A stretch of 49,585 bases of DNA, from positions 1-49,585 of the forward strand of contig DDQZ01000111.1 of assembly GCA_002343505.1 (NCBI GenBank), given 5' to 3'. The translations under genes were made by a program, and so were the position numbers. Below, one piece after another: positions 18,383 to 27,379 of the stretch (positions are counted from its first letter, which is position 1; every line of letters starts with the position of its first letter). A model generated the notes under the pieces. It was given only the letters and a program-made list of their open reading frames with translations, ran no database searches and was not told where the DNA came from. The stretch comes from Verrucomicrobiaceae bacterium UBA2429. GTDB taxonomy: Bacteria > Verrucomicrobiota > Verrucomicrobiia > Verrucomicrobiales > Verrucomicrobiaceae.

Positions 18383-19821
18383 TCGCGTGAGATCACCCCT
18401 GCTTTCTCCAGCGGATGCAGGCCGACATGCGAAAGTGCGGGTGCTTCTTTGCCAGGGAACATCTTGCCGGGATTAGCGATGCCGAGGGGATCGAAGGCGG
18501 CGCGCAGACGCTGCATGCAGTCGATTTCGTCGGCGGTGAACATATCGGGCAGGAATTCGCGCTTCTCGACGCCGATGCCGTGCTCGCCGGTGATGGAGCC
18601 GCCCATTTCGACGCACATCTTCAGGATGCGGCCGGCTAAATCCTCGGCGCGATGCAGCGCGCCTTCTTCGCGGCCATCGAAAAGGATGAGCGGATGCAGA
18701 TTGCCATCGCCTGCATGGAAGACATTCGCCACGCGGAGGCCGGTCTCTTGCGACATCTCGGCGATGCGGCGCAGTGCCTCGCCCAATCGACGACGCGGCA
18801 CGACGCCATCCTGCACGATGAAATCCGGCGAAAGCCGGCCGACGGCACTGAACGCACTCTTGCGGCCTTTCCAGATGGCGAGCCGCTCCTCGGCGTCGCG
18901 TGCGGGGCGCATTTCGACCGGAGCACTCGCCCTCAGGATCGCATCGAGCTTTTCGCGCTCGATGGCGACGACTTCGCGCGGTCCTTCGAGCTCGACAATG
19001 AGCACCGCCTCGCATCCGGGCGGATACTCGGCATGCACGGCAGCCACTGCGGCCTCCAGCGCGAGCGCATCCATGATCTCGATGGCTCCAGGCAGCAATC
19101 CGCTCGCGATCACGGCGGAGACGGCGTCACCGGCCTGCTCAAGCGTGCGATAGCCCGCGAGCACGGTGTGAAAGCATTCCGCCTTCGGCAAAAGCTGGAG
19201 CGTGATTTCGAGCGCGATGCCGAAGAGACCCTCGTTGCCGGTGAAAAGCCCGCACCAGTCCGGTCCGAGCCGTTCGCGACTTGCGCCGCCCCATTCGACG
19301 ACCGCGCCAGTGGCGAGCACGGCCTTGATGCCGAGCACGTGATTGGCGGTCATGCCGTATTTCAGGCAGTGCGCCCCGCCGGAGTTGAAGGCGACGTTGC
19401 CGCCGATGGTGCAGATGCTTTGCGATGATGGGTCTGGCGCGTAGTGCAATCCAAACGGCGCGGCACCCGTCGTGACCTGCGTGTTCACCACGCCCGGCTC
19501 CACCACGGCTTTGCGCTGCGCCGGATCGAGCTTCAGGATGCGGTTGAGCCGGTTCAGCGCGATGACAATGCCCTCCGCGATGGGCAGCGAGCCACCCGAG
19601 AGGCTCGTGCCACTGCCACGCGCCACAAACGGCAGCCTCAACTCATGACACAGCCGTACGATGGCGATGACCTCGTCCGTCGTCTCCGGCACAACCACCG
19701 CGAGCGGGCGCGTGTGAAACGCGGTGAGTCCGTCGCTTTCGTAAGCCGCGAGTTCCACCGGACGCATGAGCAGTCGCTCCGGCGGTAACACTGCAGCCAG
19801 ACGATCAAGCGCGGTGGACAT
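18379..19821 (-). CDS. glcD: Glycolate oxidase catalytic subunit GlcD
   Basis: The 480-aa product is the larger flavin subunit, which oxidises glycolate to glyoxylate. The N-terminal FAD-binding domain shows [23 protein letters not shown] (about 65-77) and the [14 protein letters not shown] loop. The C-terminal FAD-oxidase domain holds the [16 protein letters not shown] motif and closes with [14 protein letters not shown], both hallmarks of the GlcD/D-lactate dehydrogenase group. D-lactate is an alternative substrate, but companion glcE and glcF genes favour glycolate. The gene starts 10 bp after the aminotransferase stop and is second in the operon. Confidence 0.92.
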   Translation of the reverse strand: MSTALDRLAAVLPPERLLMRPVELAAYESDGLTAFHTRPLAVVVPETTDEVIAIVRLCHELRLPFVARGSGTSLSGGSLPIAEGIVIALNRLNRILKLDPAQRKAVVEPGVVNTQVTTGAAPFGLHYAPDPSSQSICTIGGNVAFNSGGAHCLKYGMTANHVLGIKAVLATGAVVEWGGASRERLGPDWCGLFTGNEGLFGIALEITLQLLPKAECFHTVLAGYRTLEQAGDAVSAVIASGLLPGAIEIMDALALEAAVAAVHAEYPPGCEAVLIVELEGPREVVAIEREKLDAILRASAPVEMRPARDAEERLAIWKGRKSAFSAVGRLSPDFIVQDGVVPRRRLGEALRRIAEMSQETGLRVANVFHAGDGNLHPLILFDGREEGALHRAEDLAGRILKMCVEMGGSITGEHGIGVEKREFLPDMFTADEIDCMQRLRAAFDPLGIANPGKMFPGKEAPALSHVGLHPLEKAGVISRE

Positions 19822-19831
19822 GAGCGACCGG

Positions 19832-20941
19832 TTATTTCAGCACGTTCTGCAACGCCGTGAGGACGAGATCAACGTTCCGCACGGTCGAGCCGTGGCCCAT
19901 GAGGCCGATGCGCCAGGCTTTGCCAGCCATGACGCCGAGTCCGGCGCCGATTTCGATGCCGTATTCTTCGAGCAGGCGCTTGCGCGTGCCCGCGTCGTCG
20001 GCTCCAGCGGGGATGTGGATGCAGTTGAGCGTGTGCAGCGAGTGCTTCGGCACGTAGCTGATGCCCATCGCCTCCAGTCCAGCACGCAAGCGCTGGTGCT
20101 TCTGCGCATGGCGTGCGATGCGGGCCTCCAGTCCCTCCTCCAGCACGATGGCGAGCGCCTCGCGCAAGGCGTAGGTCATGTTGATCGGCGCGGTGTGGTG
20201 ATACACGCGGCCGCCACCGCCGGAGGTGTAGTATTTGCGCAGCATCGAGACGTCGAGATACCAGGACTGCACCTTCGTTTTGCGCGCATCCATGATCGCG
20301 AGCGCACGCTCGCCGAAGCTGACGGGCGCGAGGCCGGGCGGGCAGCTCAGGCACTTCTGCGTGCCGCTGTAGATCGCATCGATGCCCCAGTCATCGACCT
20401 TCAATTCGTGACCGCCGAGGCTGGTGACGGCATCGACGACGAGCAGCGCGCCTTTGCCATGCACGAGCTCAGCAAGCCCCTCGATCGGTTGCAGCGCGCC
20501 GGTGCTCGTCTCGGCATGCACGATGCCGACGAGCTTTGATTTCGGATGCTGGTCGAGTGCGGCGGCGATTTGATCGAACTGAATGACGTCGCCCCAGGCG
20601 GCCTCGACGGCATGCACGGTGGCGCCACAGCGTTCCATGACGTCCTTCATGCGACCGCCGAAGACGCCGTTCACGCAGACGATCACCTCGTCGCCCGGCT
20701 CGATGAGATTCGTGGCGATGCATTCCATGCCGGCCATGCCGGTGCCGCTGACGGGAAAGGTGAGCGCATTCTTCGTGCGGAAAACCTGCCGCAACATCTC
20801 GCAAACCTCGTCCATGATGGCGACATACTGCGGATCGAGATGACCGAGCGTCGGCGCGCCAAGCGCACGCAGTACGCGCGAAGGGACTGGACTGGGGCCG
20901 GGGCCGAGAAGGATGCGTTCAGCGGGGAATTGGGTGTTCAT
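19832..20941 (-). CDS. Alanine/serine-glyoxylate aminotransferase
   Basis: The 369-aa product is a class V, PLP-dependent aminotransferase. It opens with [10 protein letters not shown], has the [11 protein letters not shown] loop (63-73), the cofactor Asp in [12 protein letters not shown] (167-178), and the Schiff-base Lys196 in [12 protein letters not shown]. The C-terminal domain ends with the GLMGH-type motif of this subfamily. It converts glyoxylate to glycine with alanine or serine as the amino donor, which fits its place as first gene of the glycolate operon: it removes the toxic product of GlcDEF. The donor cannot be settled by eye. The ORF extends to 21028, but the ATG at 20941 gives the standard N-terminus. 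Confidence 0.92.
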   Translation of the reverse strand: MNTQFPAERILLGPGPSPVPSRVLRALGAPTLGHLDPQYVAIMDEVCEMLRQVFRTKNALTFPVSGTGMAGMECIATNLIEPGDEVIVCVNGVFGGRMKDVMERCGATVHAVEAAWGDVIQFDQIAAALDQHPKSKLVGIVHAETSTGALQPIEGLAELVHGKGALLVVDAVTSLGGHELKVDDWGIDAIYSGTQKCLSCPPGLAPVSFGERALAIMDARKTKVQSWYLDVSMLRKYYTSGGGGRVYHHTAPINMTYALREALAIVLEEGLEARIARHAQKHQRLRAGLEAMGISYVPKHSLHTLNCIHIPAGADDAGTRKRLLEEYGIEIGAGLGVMAGKAWRIGLMGHGSTVRNVDLVLTALQNVLK

Positions 20942-21080
20942 GTGTGAAGCTGGGAATTTGAAACTGAGGCAAAGTGCCGATGGAGTCGAGCTTTTATATG
21001 ATCCGCGTTCGCGGTGCTCACCCCTCATCGCGAGGGGTCTCGCGAACTACCTCTTCCCAAGCGGCGCCTTCCTGTGTAAA
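20942..21080. promoter_or_regulatory. Divergent control region between glycolate operon and FdsA gene
   Basis: This 139-bp gap must hold the promoters of two opposite transcripts. An AT-rich core, CTTTTATATG at 20991-21000, stands out in high-GC surroundings. It reads as a -10-like TATAAA on the - strand (towards the aminotransferase) and TATATG on the + strand. A perfect hairpin, ACCCCTC (21020-21026) with GAGGGGT (21032-21038) and a 5-nt loop, lies between that core and the FdsA start. It could be an operator or a leader structure. No regulator gene is adjacent, so the controlling protein is unknown. Confidence 0.45.
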
Positions 21081-23876
21081 ATGCGCAAAACTCAACGTTT
21101 TCAAACCATGGTCCAGGATCTCTCCACCCTCACCGCCTTTATTGATGGCGAACCGCATCGCTTCGAAACCGGCGACACCTTGCTCAACTTCATCGACCGG
21201 CATCGCGGGCGCGGCTTTGTGCCGACGCTGTGTGATGCACCGCAATTGGAGCCTTATGGCGCGTGCCGCGTGTGCAGCGTGGAGGTGGCTTTGCAGGCCG
21301 ACGGGCCGCGCCGAGTGGTGGCGAGCTGCCACACGCCGATTGCGCCGGGCATGCACATTTACACGGAGAGCTCGAAGGTGCGTCGTTTGCGCAAAAACAT
21401 CGTCGAGCTCGTGCTCACGGACCATCCGCTGGATTGCCTGACCTGCGAGGTGAGCGGAAACTGCGAGCTGCAGACCGTGGCGGCCAAAGTGGGCATCCGC
21501 GGCGTGCGCTACCCGGCTGGCGCGAACCATCTCGACCGGGCGAAGGACCGCTCGCATCCCTACATGACCTCCGAATTGTCGAAGTGCATCAACTGCTCCC
21601 GCTGCGTGCGTGCCTGCGATGAAGTACAGGGGCAGCATGTGCTCTCGATGCATGGTCGCGGCTTCAATGCGCGCATCATCAAGGGGCTCGATCAATCGTT
21701 CATGGACTCGACCTGCGTGTCGTGCGGCGCGTGCTCGCAGGCCTGCCCGACTTCGGCGATCAGCGATGTGTTTTTCTCCAAATCCATCGAGGCGACGAAA
21801 AAGACGCGCACGGTCTGCACCTACTGTGGTGTGGGCTGCAACCTCAACGTGGCGACAAAGGGCGACGAAGTGCTCTCCATCCAGGCACCAACGGATTCCG
21901 AGGTGAATCACAGCCACACCTGCCTCAAAGGCCGCTACGCGTTCAAGTTCGTGAAGCACCCCGAGCGCCTGCGCAAGCCGCTCATCCGCTACAACGGCCA
22001 TTTCACCGAGGCGACGTGGGACGAGGCTTATGATTACATCGCGAAGAATCTGAAGCGCATCAAAGAGGAGCACGGTGGCAATGCAGTGGGCGGCATTTCC
22101 TCCGCGCGTTGCACGAATGAGGAGAACTACCTCATGCAAAAATTCATCCGTGTGGGCTTCGGCACAAACAACATCGACGCATGCGCCCGCGTGTGCCATT
22201 CGCCGACCGCCTGGGGCATGCAGAAGGCCTTTGGCACCGGCGCGGCCACGAACAGCATCGAGGATCTCGAATACACCAACTGCATCCTCATCACCGGGGC
22301 AAACCCGACGGAAGGCCATCCCGTGACCGGTTCGAAGATCAAGCAGCGCGTGATGAAAGGCGTGCCGCTCATCGTGATCGACCCGCGTCAGATCGAGCTC
22401 GTGCCCTACGCCACGCATCACCTCCAGCTCCGCCCCGGCACGAACGTGGCGCTGCTCGACATGTTCGCGTATTACATCCTGGAGGCCGGCTTGATCGACC
22501 AGGACTTCATCAAAAAGCGCTGCGAGAACTGGGACGAGTTCGAGAAAGGCCTGCGCGCCCTCGATTTGGATGAGTTGGAGCGCATTCACGGCGTGCCGCG
22601 TGAAAAAGTCCGTGCCGCCGCCATCGAATACGCCAGCGCGGAGAACGCGATGGCCTTCCACGGTCTCGGCGTCACGGAGCACAGCCACGGTTCGAAAACG
22701 GTGATGACCATCGCCGACATCGCGATGATGACTGGCAACATCGGCCGTCCCGGCGTGGGTGTATGCCCGTTGCGCGGCCAGAACAACGTGCAGGGCGCCG
22801 CCGACATGGGCTGCCAGCCGCATCAGGGCGCTGGCTACCTCCAGGTGAACGATCCTGGCTACCACAAGCTCTACGAGGAGTTTTACGGCGCGCACATCAG
22901 CAACGAGATCGGCTGGAAAATCCCGCAGATGTATGACGCCGCGTTGCGTGGCGATCTGAAGGCCATGTGGATCATGGGTGAGGACGTGGTGCAGACCGAT
23001 CCAAACACCGAGCACGTCAAAAACGCGCTCAACGCCCTCGAATTCCTCGTCGTGCAGGAGCTGTTCATGACGCCCACCTGCGAGTTCGCCGATGTCGTGC
23101 TGCCAGCGTCCTCCTTCCTCGAAAAAAGCGGCACTTTCACCAATGGCGAACGTCGTGTGCAGCGTGTGAACGCCGTCATCCCGCCGATCCCCGGCACGAA
23201 ACCCGACGGCGTCATCATGTGCGACATCATGCAGCGCATGGGCATCCCGCAGGCCGATTACACGCCGGATGGAGTGCTGGCGGAGATCGCGCGCATCGTG
23301 CCGTTCTTCCAAGGTGCGACGTGGGAGAATCTCACCGATCAAGGAACACAATGGCCCATCAAGGAAGGCGGCATCGGCACCGAAATCCTGCATGTGGACG
23401 CGTTCAAGCGCGGCCTGGGCAAGTTCCACTTCTTCCGCTTCCAGGAGTCGAAGGAGATCGAGAAGCACCACGACGACTTCCCCTTCATCCTCACCACCGG
23501 ACGCATCCTGGAGCACTACAACTGCGGCACCATGACCCGCCGCACCGGCAACTCCCAGATCGTCAGCGAAGATGTGCTCGCCATCCACCCCGACGATGCG
23601 AAGAAGAAGGGCATCGAGACCGGCGACCTCGTGCGCATCTTCTCCATCCGCGGGGAGGTAAGCATCAAAGCCAAGGTCTCCACCGAGGTAAAGCCCGGCA
23701 TCCTCTACACCACCTTCCACTTCCCCGAGCACCTCGTGAACATGGTCACCAGCAGCGAATGCGACGAGGACACCATGTGCCCTGAGTATAAAGTCGTGGC
23801 CGTGGATGTGGAAAAAGTGTCCTCGCCTGTGGCTAAAAAAGCACGCAAGAGCGATCTCGCTCCGGCGATGGTGTGA
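21081..23876 (+). CDS. NAD-dependent formate dehydrogenase catalytic subunit (FdsA type)
   Basis: The 931-aa product has a NuoG-like N-terminus: a [2Fe-2S] ferredoxin domain (Cys51, 62, 65, 83), a His-ligated [4Fe-4S] site (His115, Cys119, 122, 128), and two further clusters (Cys169/172/175/179 and 212/215/218/222). The molybdopterin oxidoreductase domain starts with CTYCGVGC (246-253). The expected metal ligand is Cys372 in ARVCHSPTAWG, followed by His373; no selenocysteine is used. The C-terminal MGD-binding domain ends near 890, and a Lys-rich tail follows. It oxidises formate to CO2 in the cytoplasm and passes electrons to the FdsGB fusion at 12436-14100. Starts at 21081 and 21108 are both possible; neither has a good Shine-Dalgarno. 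No fdhD or fdsD gene is nearby. Confidence 0.9.
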   Translation: MRKTQRFQTMVQDLSTLTAFIDGEPHRFETGDTLLNFIDRHRGRGFVPTLCDAPQLEPYGACRVCSVEVALQADGPRRVVASCHTPIAPGMHIYTESSKVRRLRKNIVELVLTDHPLDCLTCEVSGNCELQTVAAKVGIRGVRYPAGANHLDRAKDRSHPYMTSELSKCINCSRCVRACDEVQGQHVLSMHGRGFNARIIKGLDQSFMDSTCVSCGACSQACPTSAISDVFFSKSIEATKKTRTVCTYCGVGCNLNVATKGDEVLSIQAPTDSEVNHSHTCLKGRYAFKFVKHPERLRKPLIRYNGHFTEATWDEAYDYIAKNLKRIKEEHGGNAVGGISSARCTNEENYLMQKFIRVGFGTNNIDACARVCHSPTAWGMQKAFGTGAATNSIEDLEYTNCILITGANPTEGHPVTGSKIKQRVMKGVPLIVIDPRQIELVPYATHHLQLRPGTNVALLDMFAYYILEAGLIDQDFIKKRCENWDEFEKGLRALDLDELERIHGVPREKVRAAAIEYASAENAMAFHGLGVTEHSHGSKTVMTIADIAMMTGNIGRPGVGVCPLRGQNNVQGAADMGCQPHQGAGYLQVNDPGYHKLYEEFYGAHISNEIGWKIPQMYDAALRGDLKAMWIMGEDVVQTDPNTEHVKNALNALEFLVVQELFMTPTCEFADVVLPASSFLEKSGTFTNGERRVQRVNAVIPPIPGTKPDGVIMCDIMQRMGIPQADYTPDGVLAEIARIVPFFQGATWENLTDQGTQWPIKEGGIGTEILHVDAFKRGLGKFHFFRFQESKEIEKHHDDFPFILTTGRILEHYNCGTMTRRTGNSQIVSEDVLAIHPDDAKKKGIETGDLVRIFSIRGEVSIKAKVSTEVKPGILYTTFHFPEHLVNMVTSSECDEDTMCPEYKVVAVDVEKVSSPVAKKARKSDLAPAMV

Positions 23877-24104
23877 TCGGGATACGCGACGCTTAGTCGC
23901 TTATGAAGATGCCCCGGCCCGCATCGCCACTTACCTGAACCAGCACGCGGCGCTTCCTGCGGCGCAGGCGTAGGATTAGGACGGGCACGAACTGCGCGTG
24001 CATTGCCCAGGAAAGCGCTTCTGATTCATCACCGCAGGCATCACTCCAAAGGATTATTTCCTTTTTTGCGAATTGTCGAAAAGTGGCAGTCAACGATCCC
24101 CGCC

Positions 24105-26720
24105 ATGCCAAACTCTTGCCTCACAATCCGCGCGGTCATCCTTGTCCTTGGCTGCGCCGCTTACGCCACGCGAGCGCTCGATTCGAACTCCAATCAGCAG
24201 AGCGACATCTGGGAGGCATTTTATAACGCGCACAACCTCCCGCCTGGAGGTGACGCCGACCTCGACGGCTTCTCCAATTTCATCGAATGCATCTCCGGCA
24301 CCAACCCGTTCGACCCCGCCTCTTTTCCCCGGCTCGGCATCATCCACGGCCCGGATGACGGACTCAGTCTTCACTGGTCATCGCAGCCAGGCAAGAGCTA
24401 CGGGATTCTCGGCAGCCCGGATTTGAACCCGGCCAATTTCACCTTGATCGGCACAGCCTACGGCGACGGTGCCGAGATGCTGCGGGAGCTGTCGGCTAAC
24501 GGGCAGGACCGCTGGTTTTTCAAACTCGAAGCGCTCGATCTGGACAGCGACAGCGACGGTCTCACAGACTGGGAGGAGAACGCCATCGGGTTCAATCCCT
24601 TCCTCAATCACAGCGACCGTCACGACACCGCCGATCTGGCGCGGGTGCAGAGCACGCTCAACATGGCCAGCATCATCACCGCCGGCCTTCTGGATGGCGA
24701 CCTGCGCGAGGACTGGCCGGACAAGGGCGTCATTGCCATCCGGCGCGCGGGCGGCCTCGGCGCGTTGACGGTGAATGTCACCTTCACCGGCACGGCCACG
24801 CGGAATGTGGATTACACCGCCAGCATCCCCGGCACACAAGTCACACTTCCGCTCGGCGCGCGCGAGGCATGGATCGAACTGGCGCCGGTCAATGACGCCG
24901 AGGTTGAGGGGCTGGAAAGCATCACGGTCACGGTGACGGCGGGCACGGGCTACAGTCTCGGCGCCGCCGCCAGCGCCACCGCCATGCTGGGCGACTCGTC
25001 GCCGCTGCCCTCGGCAAAGGAGGCGGCACGTTTTCTCATCCAGGCAGCCTTTGGCCCCGACCAGGATGACCCGGCAGATGGCGATGACACCCCGGAAAAT
25101 GTCGAGGAGGTCATGGGCATGGGCATCGCGGCCTGGATCGAGGATCAGCTCACGCGCCCGCTCGGTTATTTGCAGCCCTATGTGGACTGGGCGGTGGAAA
25201 ATGCGAATACCATCCAGCTCTACGGCAACTACAAGCAGCACTCCTGGTGGTCGCGCGCCATGGGCGTTCCGAAGCTGCGGCCGGATGCCGTGGAGACGCA
25301 GCTGCCCGACCTGCTGCGCCAGCGCGTGGCCTTTGCCCTCAGCGAGATCCTCGTCACCTCCGACAGGCCCGAGTCGCTCGCCGTGGATCATCGCGGCATG
25401 GCGAACTACTACGACATCTTCATCCGCCACGCCTTCGGCAACTACCGCGACATCCTCCATGAGGTCGCCATGCATCCGGTCATGGGGGTGTACCTGAGCC
25501 ATCTGGGCAATCAAAAAGCCAACCCCGTGCTGATGATCCATCCGGATGAGAACTTCGCGCGCGAGATCATGCAGCTTTTCAGCATCGGCCTGTGGGAGCT
25601 GAATGCCGACGGCACGCGCAAGACCTACCAGGCGCCGCATCCTTACGCGGGCCAGTTCATCCCCACCTATGACAATGGCGACATCACCGAACTTGCACGC
25701 GTCTTCACCGGCCTGACCTTTGGCGACAGCATCGGCTTCAATCCCAACAATCTCACCAACGGCGACCGCACCCAGCCGATGAAGATGTGGGACGACTACC
25801 ACGACTGCGAGGCCAAGACCCTGCTCGGCGGCCTGCAACTGCCCGCGCGCACCCCCAGCCCCGGCAGCACCGGCGCGGCGGGGCTGGCGGATGTGGAGGC
25901 GGCGGTGATCCATCTTTTCAATCATCCCAACGTTGGCCCCTTCATCGGTCGGCTGCTCATCCAGCGCTTCGTCACCTCGAATCCTAGCCATGCATACATC
26001 GGACGCGTGACGGCTGCTTTTAACGACAATGGATTCGGCGTGCGTGGCGACATGAAGGCGCTGATCCGGGCCATCCTGCTCGACCCGGAGGCGCGTGATC
26101 CGGCGATGATGGAACTGCCCTATTGGGGCAAAATGCGCGAGCCTTTCCTGCGTGTCGTCAATCTCGCCCGCGCCTTCAACGCCGCCTCCGCCTCGGGCTA
26201 CTATCCTCTCGACCAGTTCGTGCTCGACCACGCGCAGGACCCGATGAATTCGCCCAGCGTCTTCAACTTTTTCCTGCCCGGCCACAGCCCGCCCGGACCG
26301 GTCACGCAGATGGGGCTGGTGGCGCCGGAGTTTCAGATTCTCAATGCCAGCACCGCCATCACCGGAGCCAACTACTTTTACAATGCCATCGGCGGCAACA
26401 ACCTGCACCGCTGGGGCAGCGGAACCGCCGCCTACGCTGTGCAGCTCAATCTCGCGCCCGAGCTGTCCATGGTGGTGCCCCCCGCCCACATCAACGAGGA
26501 CACGCCCAGCGTCGCCAACCTGCTCGATACCGACACGCTCATCCGCCGGCTCGACATGAGCCTGCTGGGCGGCACCATGAGCCCGCGCCTCTTTCAAACC
26601 ATCCGCGAGTCCGTGGACCGCATCAAACCACCGGACACCTCCTGGAGATGGCACCGCGAACGCCTGCGCCAGTTCATCAACCACATCGTCACCTCGGCCG
26701 AGTTCAACGTGATGCGCTGA
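24105..26720 (+). CDS. Secreted DUF1800 protein with Asp-rich repeats and Calx-beta domain
   Basis: The 871-aa product begins with a signal peptide (about 1-25). Asp-rich calcium-type repeats follow (DSNSNQQSD, DADLDGFSNF, and DLDSDSDGLTDWE around 145-158). A Calx-beta-like domain is at about 210-305 (VNVTFTGTATRNVDYTA and EGLESITVTV). The C-terminal two thirds is DUF1800, with KEAARFLIQAAFGP at about 306-319 and the family hallmark NFAREIMQLFSIGLWELN. DUF1800 proteins are abundant in Planctomycetes and Verrucomicrobia, usually paired with a DUF1501 gene, and have no proven activity. The ATG at 24105 was chosen because it begins the signal peptide. The preceding gap (23877-24104) contains only a small GCGAC/GTCGC hairpin at 23886-23900. 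The DUF1501 partner lies beyond an inverted toxin-antitoxin pair. Confidence 0.85.
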   Translation: MPNSCLTIRAVILVLGCAAYATRALDSNSNQQSDIWEAFYNAHNLPPGGDADLDGFSNFIECISGTNPFDPASFPRLGIIHGPDDGLSLHWSSQPGKSYGILGSPDLNPANFTLIGTAYGDGAEMLRELSANGQDRWFFKLEALDLDSDSDGLTDWEENAIGFNPFLNHSDRHDTADLARVQSTLNMASIITAGLLDGDLREDWPDKGVIAIRRAGGLGALTVNVTFTGTATRNVDYTASIPGTQVTLPLGAREAWIELAPVNDAEVEGLESITVTVTAGTGYSLGAAASATAMLGDSSPLPSAKEAARFLIQAAFGPDQDDPADGDDTPENVEEVMGMGIAAWIEDQLTRPLGYLQPYVDWAVENANTIQLYGNYKQHSWWSRAMGVPKLRPDAVETQLPDLLRQRVAFALSEILVTSDRPESLAVDHRGMANYYDIFIRHAFGNYRDILHEVAMHPVMGVYLSHLGNQKANPVLMIHPDENFAREIMQLFSIGLWELNADGTRKTYQAPHPYAGQFIPTYDNGDITELARVFTGLTFGDSIGFNPNNLTNGDRTQPMKMWDDYHDCEAKTLLGGLQLPARTPSPGSTGAAGLADVEAAVIHLFNHPNVGPFIGRLLIQRFVTSNPSHAYIGRVTAAFNDNGFGVRGDMKALIRAILLDPEARDPAMMELPYWGKMREPFLRVVNLARAFNAASASGYYPLDQFVLDHAQDPMNSPSVFNFFLPGHSPPGPVTQMGLVAPEFQILNASTAITGANYFYNAIGGNNLHRWGSGTAAYAVQLNLAPELSMVVPPAHINEDTPSVANLLDTDTLIRRLDMSLLGGTMSPRLFQTIRESVDRIKPPDTSWRWHRERLRQFINHIVTSAEFNVMR

Positions 26721-26738
26721 GTCCCCGCCGCCCCAACC

Positions 26739-27083
26739 TCATGATTCATCATACTCCAGCGGCGGACGGCTTTCGTGCCGGATGTATAGGACGGTCACCG
26801 TCCTGGCCTCCTCATCGGCGCAGAACAGCACTTTCCAGCCGCGCCCGCTTTTCCAGGGGCGAAACAGCATGCGTCGGAGCTGCCGTCCAGGCAGCACCTG
26901 GTCTTCTGGTGAAGCGGGAGGATGGCGTTCGGGAAGCTGGCAGAGTTGATGAAGCGCGGAATCCAGTGTGCGAGTCCAGCGGTTTGCCAGGGACACGCCA
27001 TCCTCAAGATTCTCGCGATACCACAGACACTGCTCGCGAATGTGCTGCCTGGCTTTCGAGGAAAGAAGCAGTATATGACTCAT
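26739..27083 (-). CDS. RelE/ParE-family toxin
   Basis: The 114-aa product has the ParE-type fold pattern. An N-terminal KARQHIREQCLWYREN helix is followed by a second helix pair, then LRRMLFRPW, KVLFCADEEARTVTVLYIRHESR, and a short tail. ParE toxins poison gyrase, and RelE relatives cleave ribosome-bound mRNA; which applies here cannot be told from sequence. The start overlaps the antitoxin stop (ATGA, 27080-27083). It lies convergent to the DUF1800 gene, 18 bp from its stop. Confidence 0.85.
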   Translation of the reverse strand: MSHILLLSSKARQHIREQCLWYRENLEDGVSLANRWTRTLDSALHQLCQLPERHPPASPEDQVLPGRQLRRMLFRPWKSGRGWKVLFCADEEARTVTVLYIRHESRPPLEYDES

Positions 27084-27316
27084 GCGTCGGAGTCCGCCGC
27101 ATGATCCTCAAGATAAAGGCCGTCAAAAAACTCGCGCGCTGGCATGCTCAATTCCCCTTCTTGAAAGCTTTTGGCTGCCTCCGCCAGATCGCTCCTCGAC
27201 TGCTTGTCGTAAGCCTCCCAATCCATTCTGGACAAAGCTTCCGCCTCGCGGCGCGGCAACTCGTCATCGCCGGAAGCGCCATACTGCGCGGGCTGTTCCT
27301 GGAGGATCGTGCTCAT
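27080..27316 (-). CDS. Antitoxin of the ParE-type module
   Basis: The 78-aa acidic product starts MSTILQEQPAQYG and ends with SMPAREFFDGLYLEDH, a C-terminal helix of the kind that wraps a ParE/RelE toxin. It is the upstream gene of the pair and overlaps the toxin start, the usual toxin-antitoxin order. No clear DNA-binding fold (RHH or HTH) can be read from the N-terminus, so autoregulation is uncertain. The ORF extends to 27352, but the ATG at 27316 is the natural start. The 63 bp between it and the DUF1501 start (27317-27379) must hold the module's promoter. Confidence 0.75.
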   Translation of the reverse strand: MSTILQEQPAQYGASGDDELPRREAEALSRMDWEAYDKQSRSDLAEAAKSFQEGELSMPAREFFDGLYLEDHAADSDA

Positions 27317-27379
27317 GCGCGCAGCATAGCATGACGCTGCCATTGCCCGCAAACCTCATTTTCACACCCTCCCCACTCA

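Noticed and set aside
21018..23732. 904-codon open frame on the - strand
   Set aside because: It is antisense to the FdsA gene, whose cluster-binding Cys motifs are intact in the sense frame.
21081..23876. Selenocysteine in the formate dehydrogenase
   Set aside because: The active-site position carries an ordinary Cys codon (ARVCHSP), and no in-frame TGA is present.
23893..24111. 72-codon open frame on the - strand before the DUF1800 gene
   Set aside because: It has no ribosome-binding site, overlaps the DUF1800 start, has a basic repetitive composition and matches no family I know.
24378..26684. 768-codon open frame on the - strand
   Set aside because: It is antisense to the DUF1800 gene, with shadow-frame composition.
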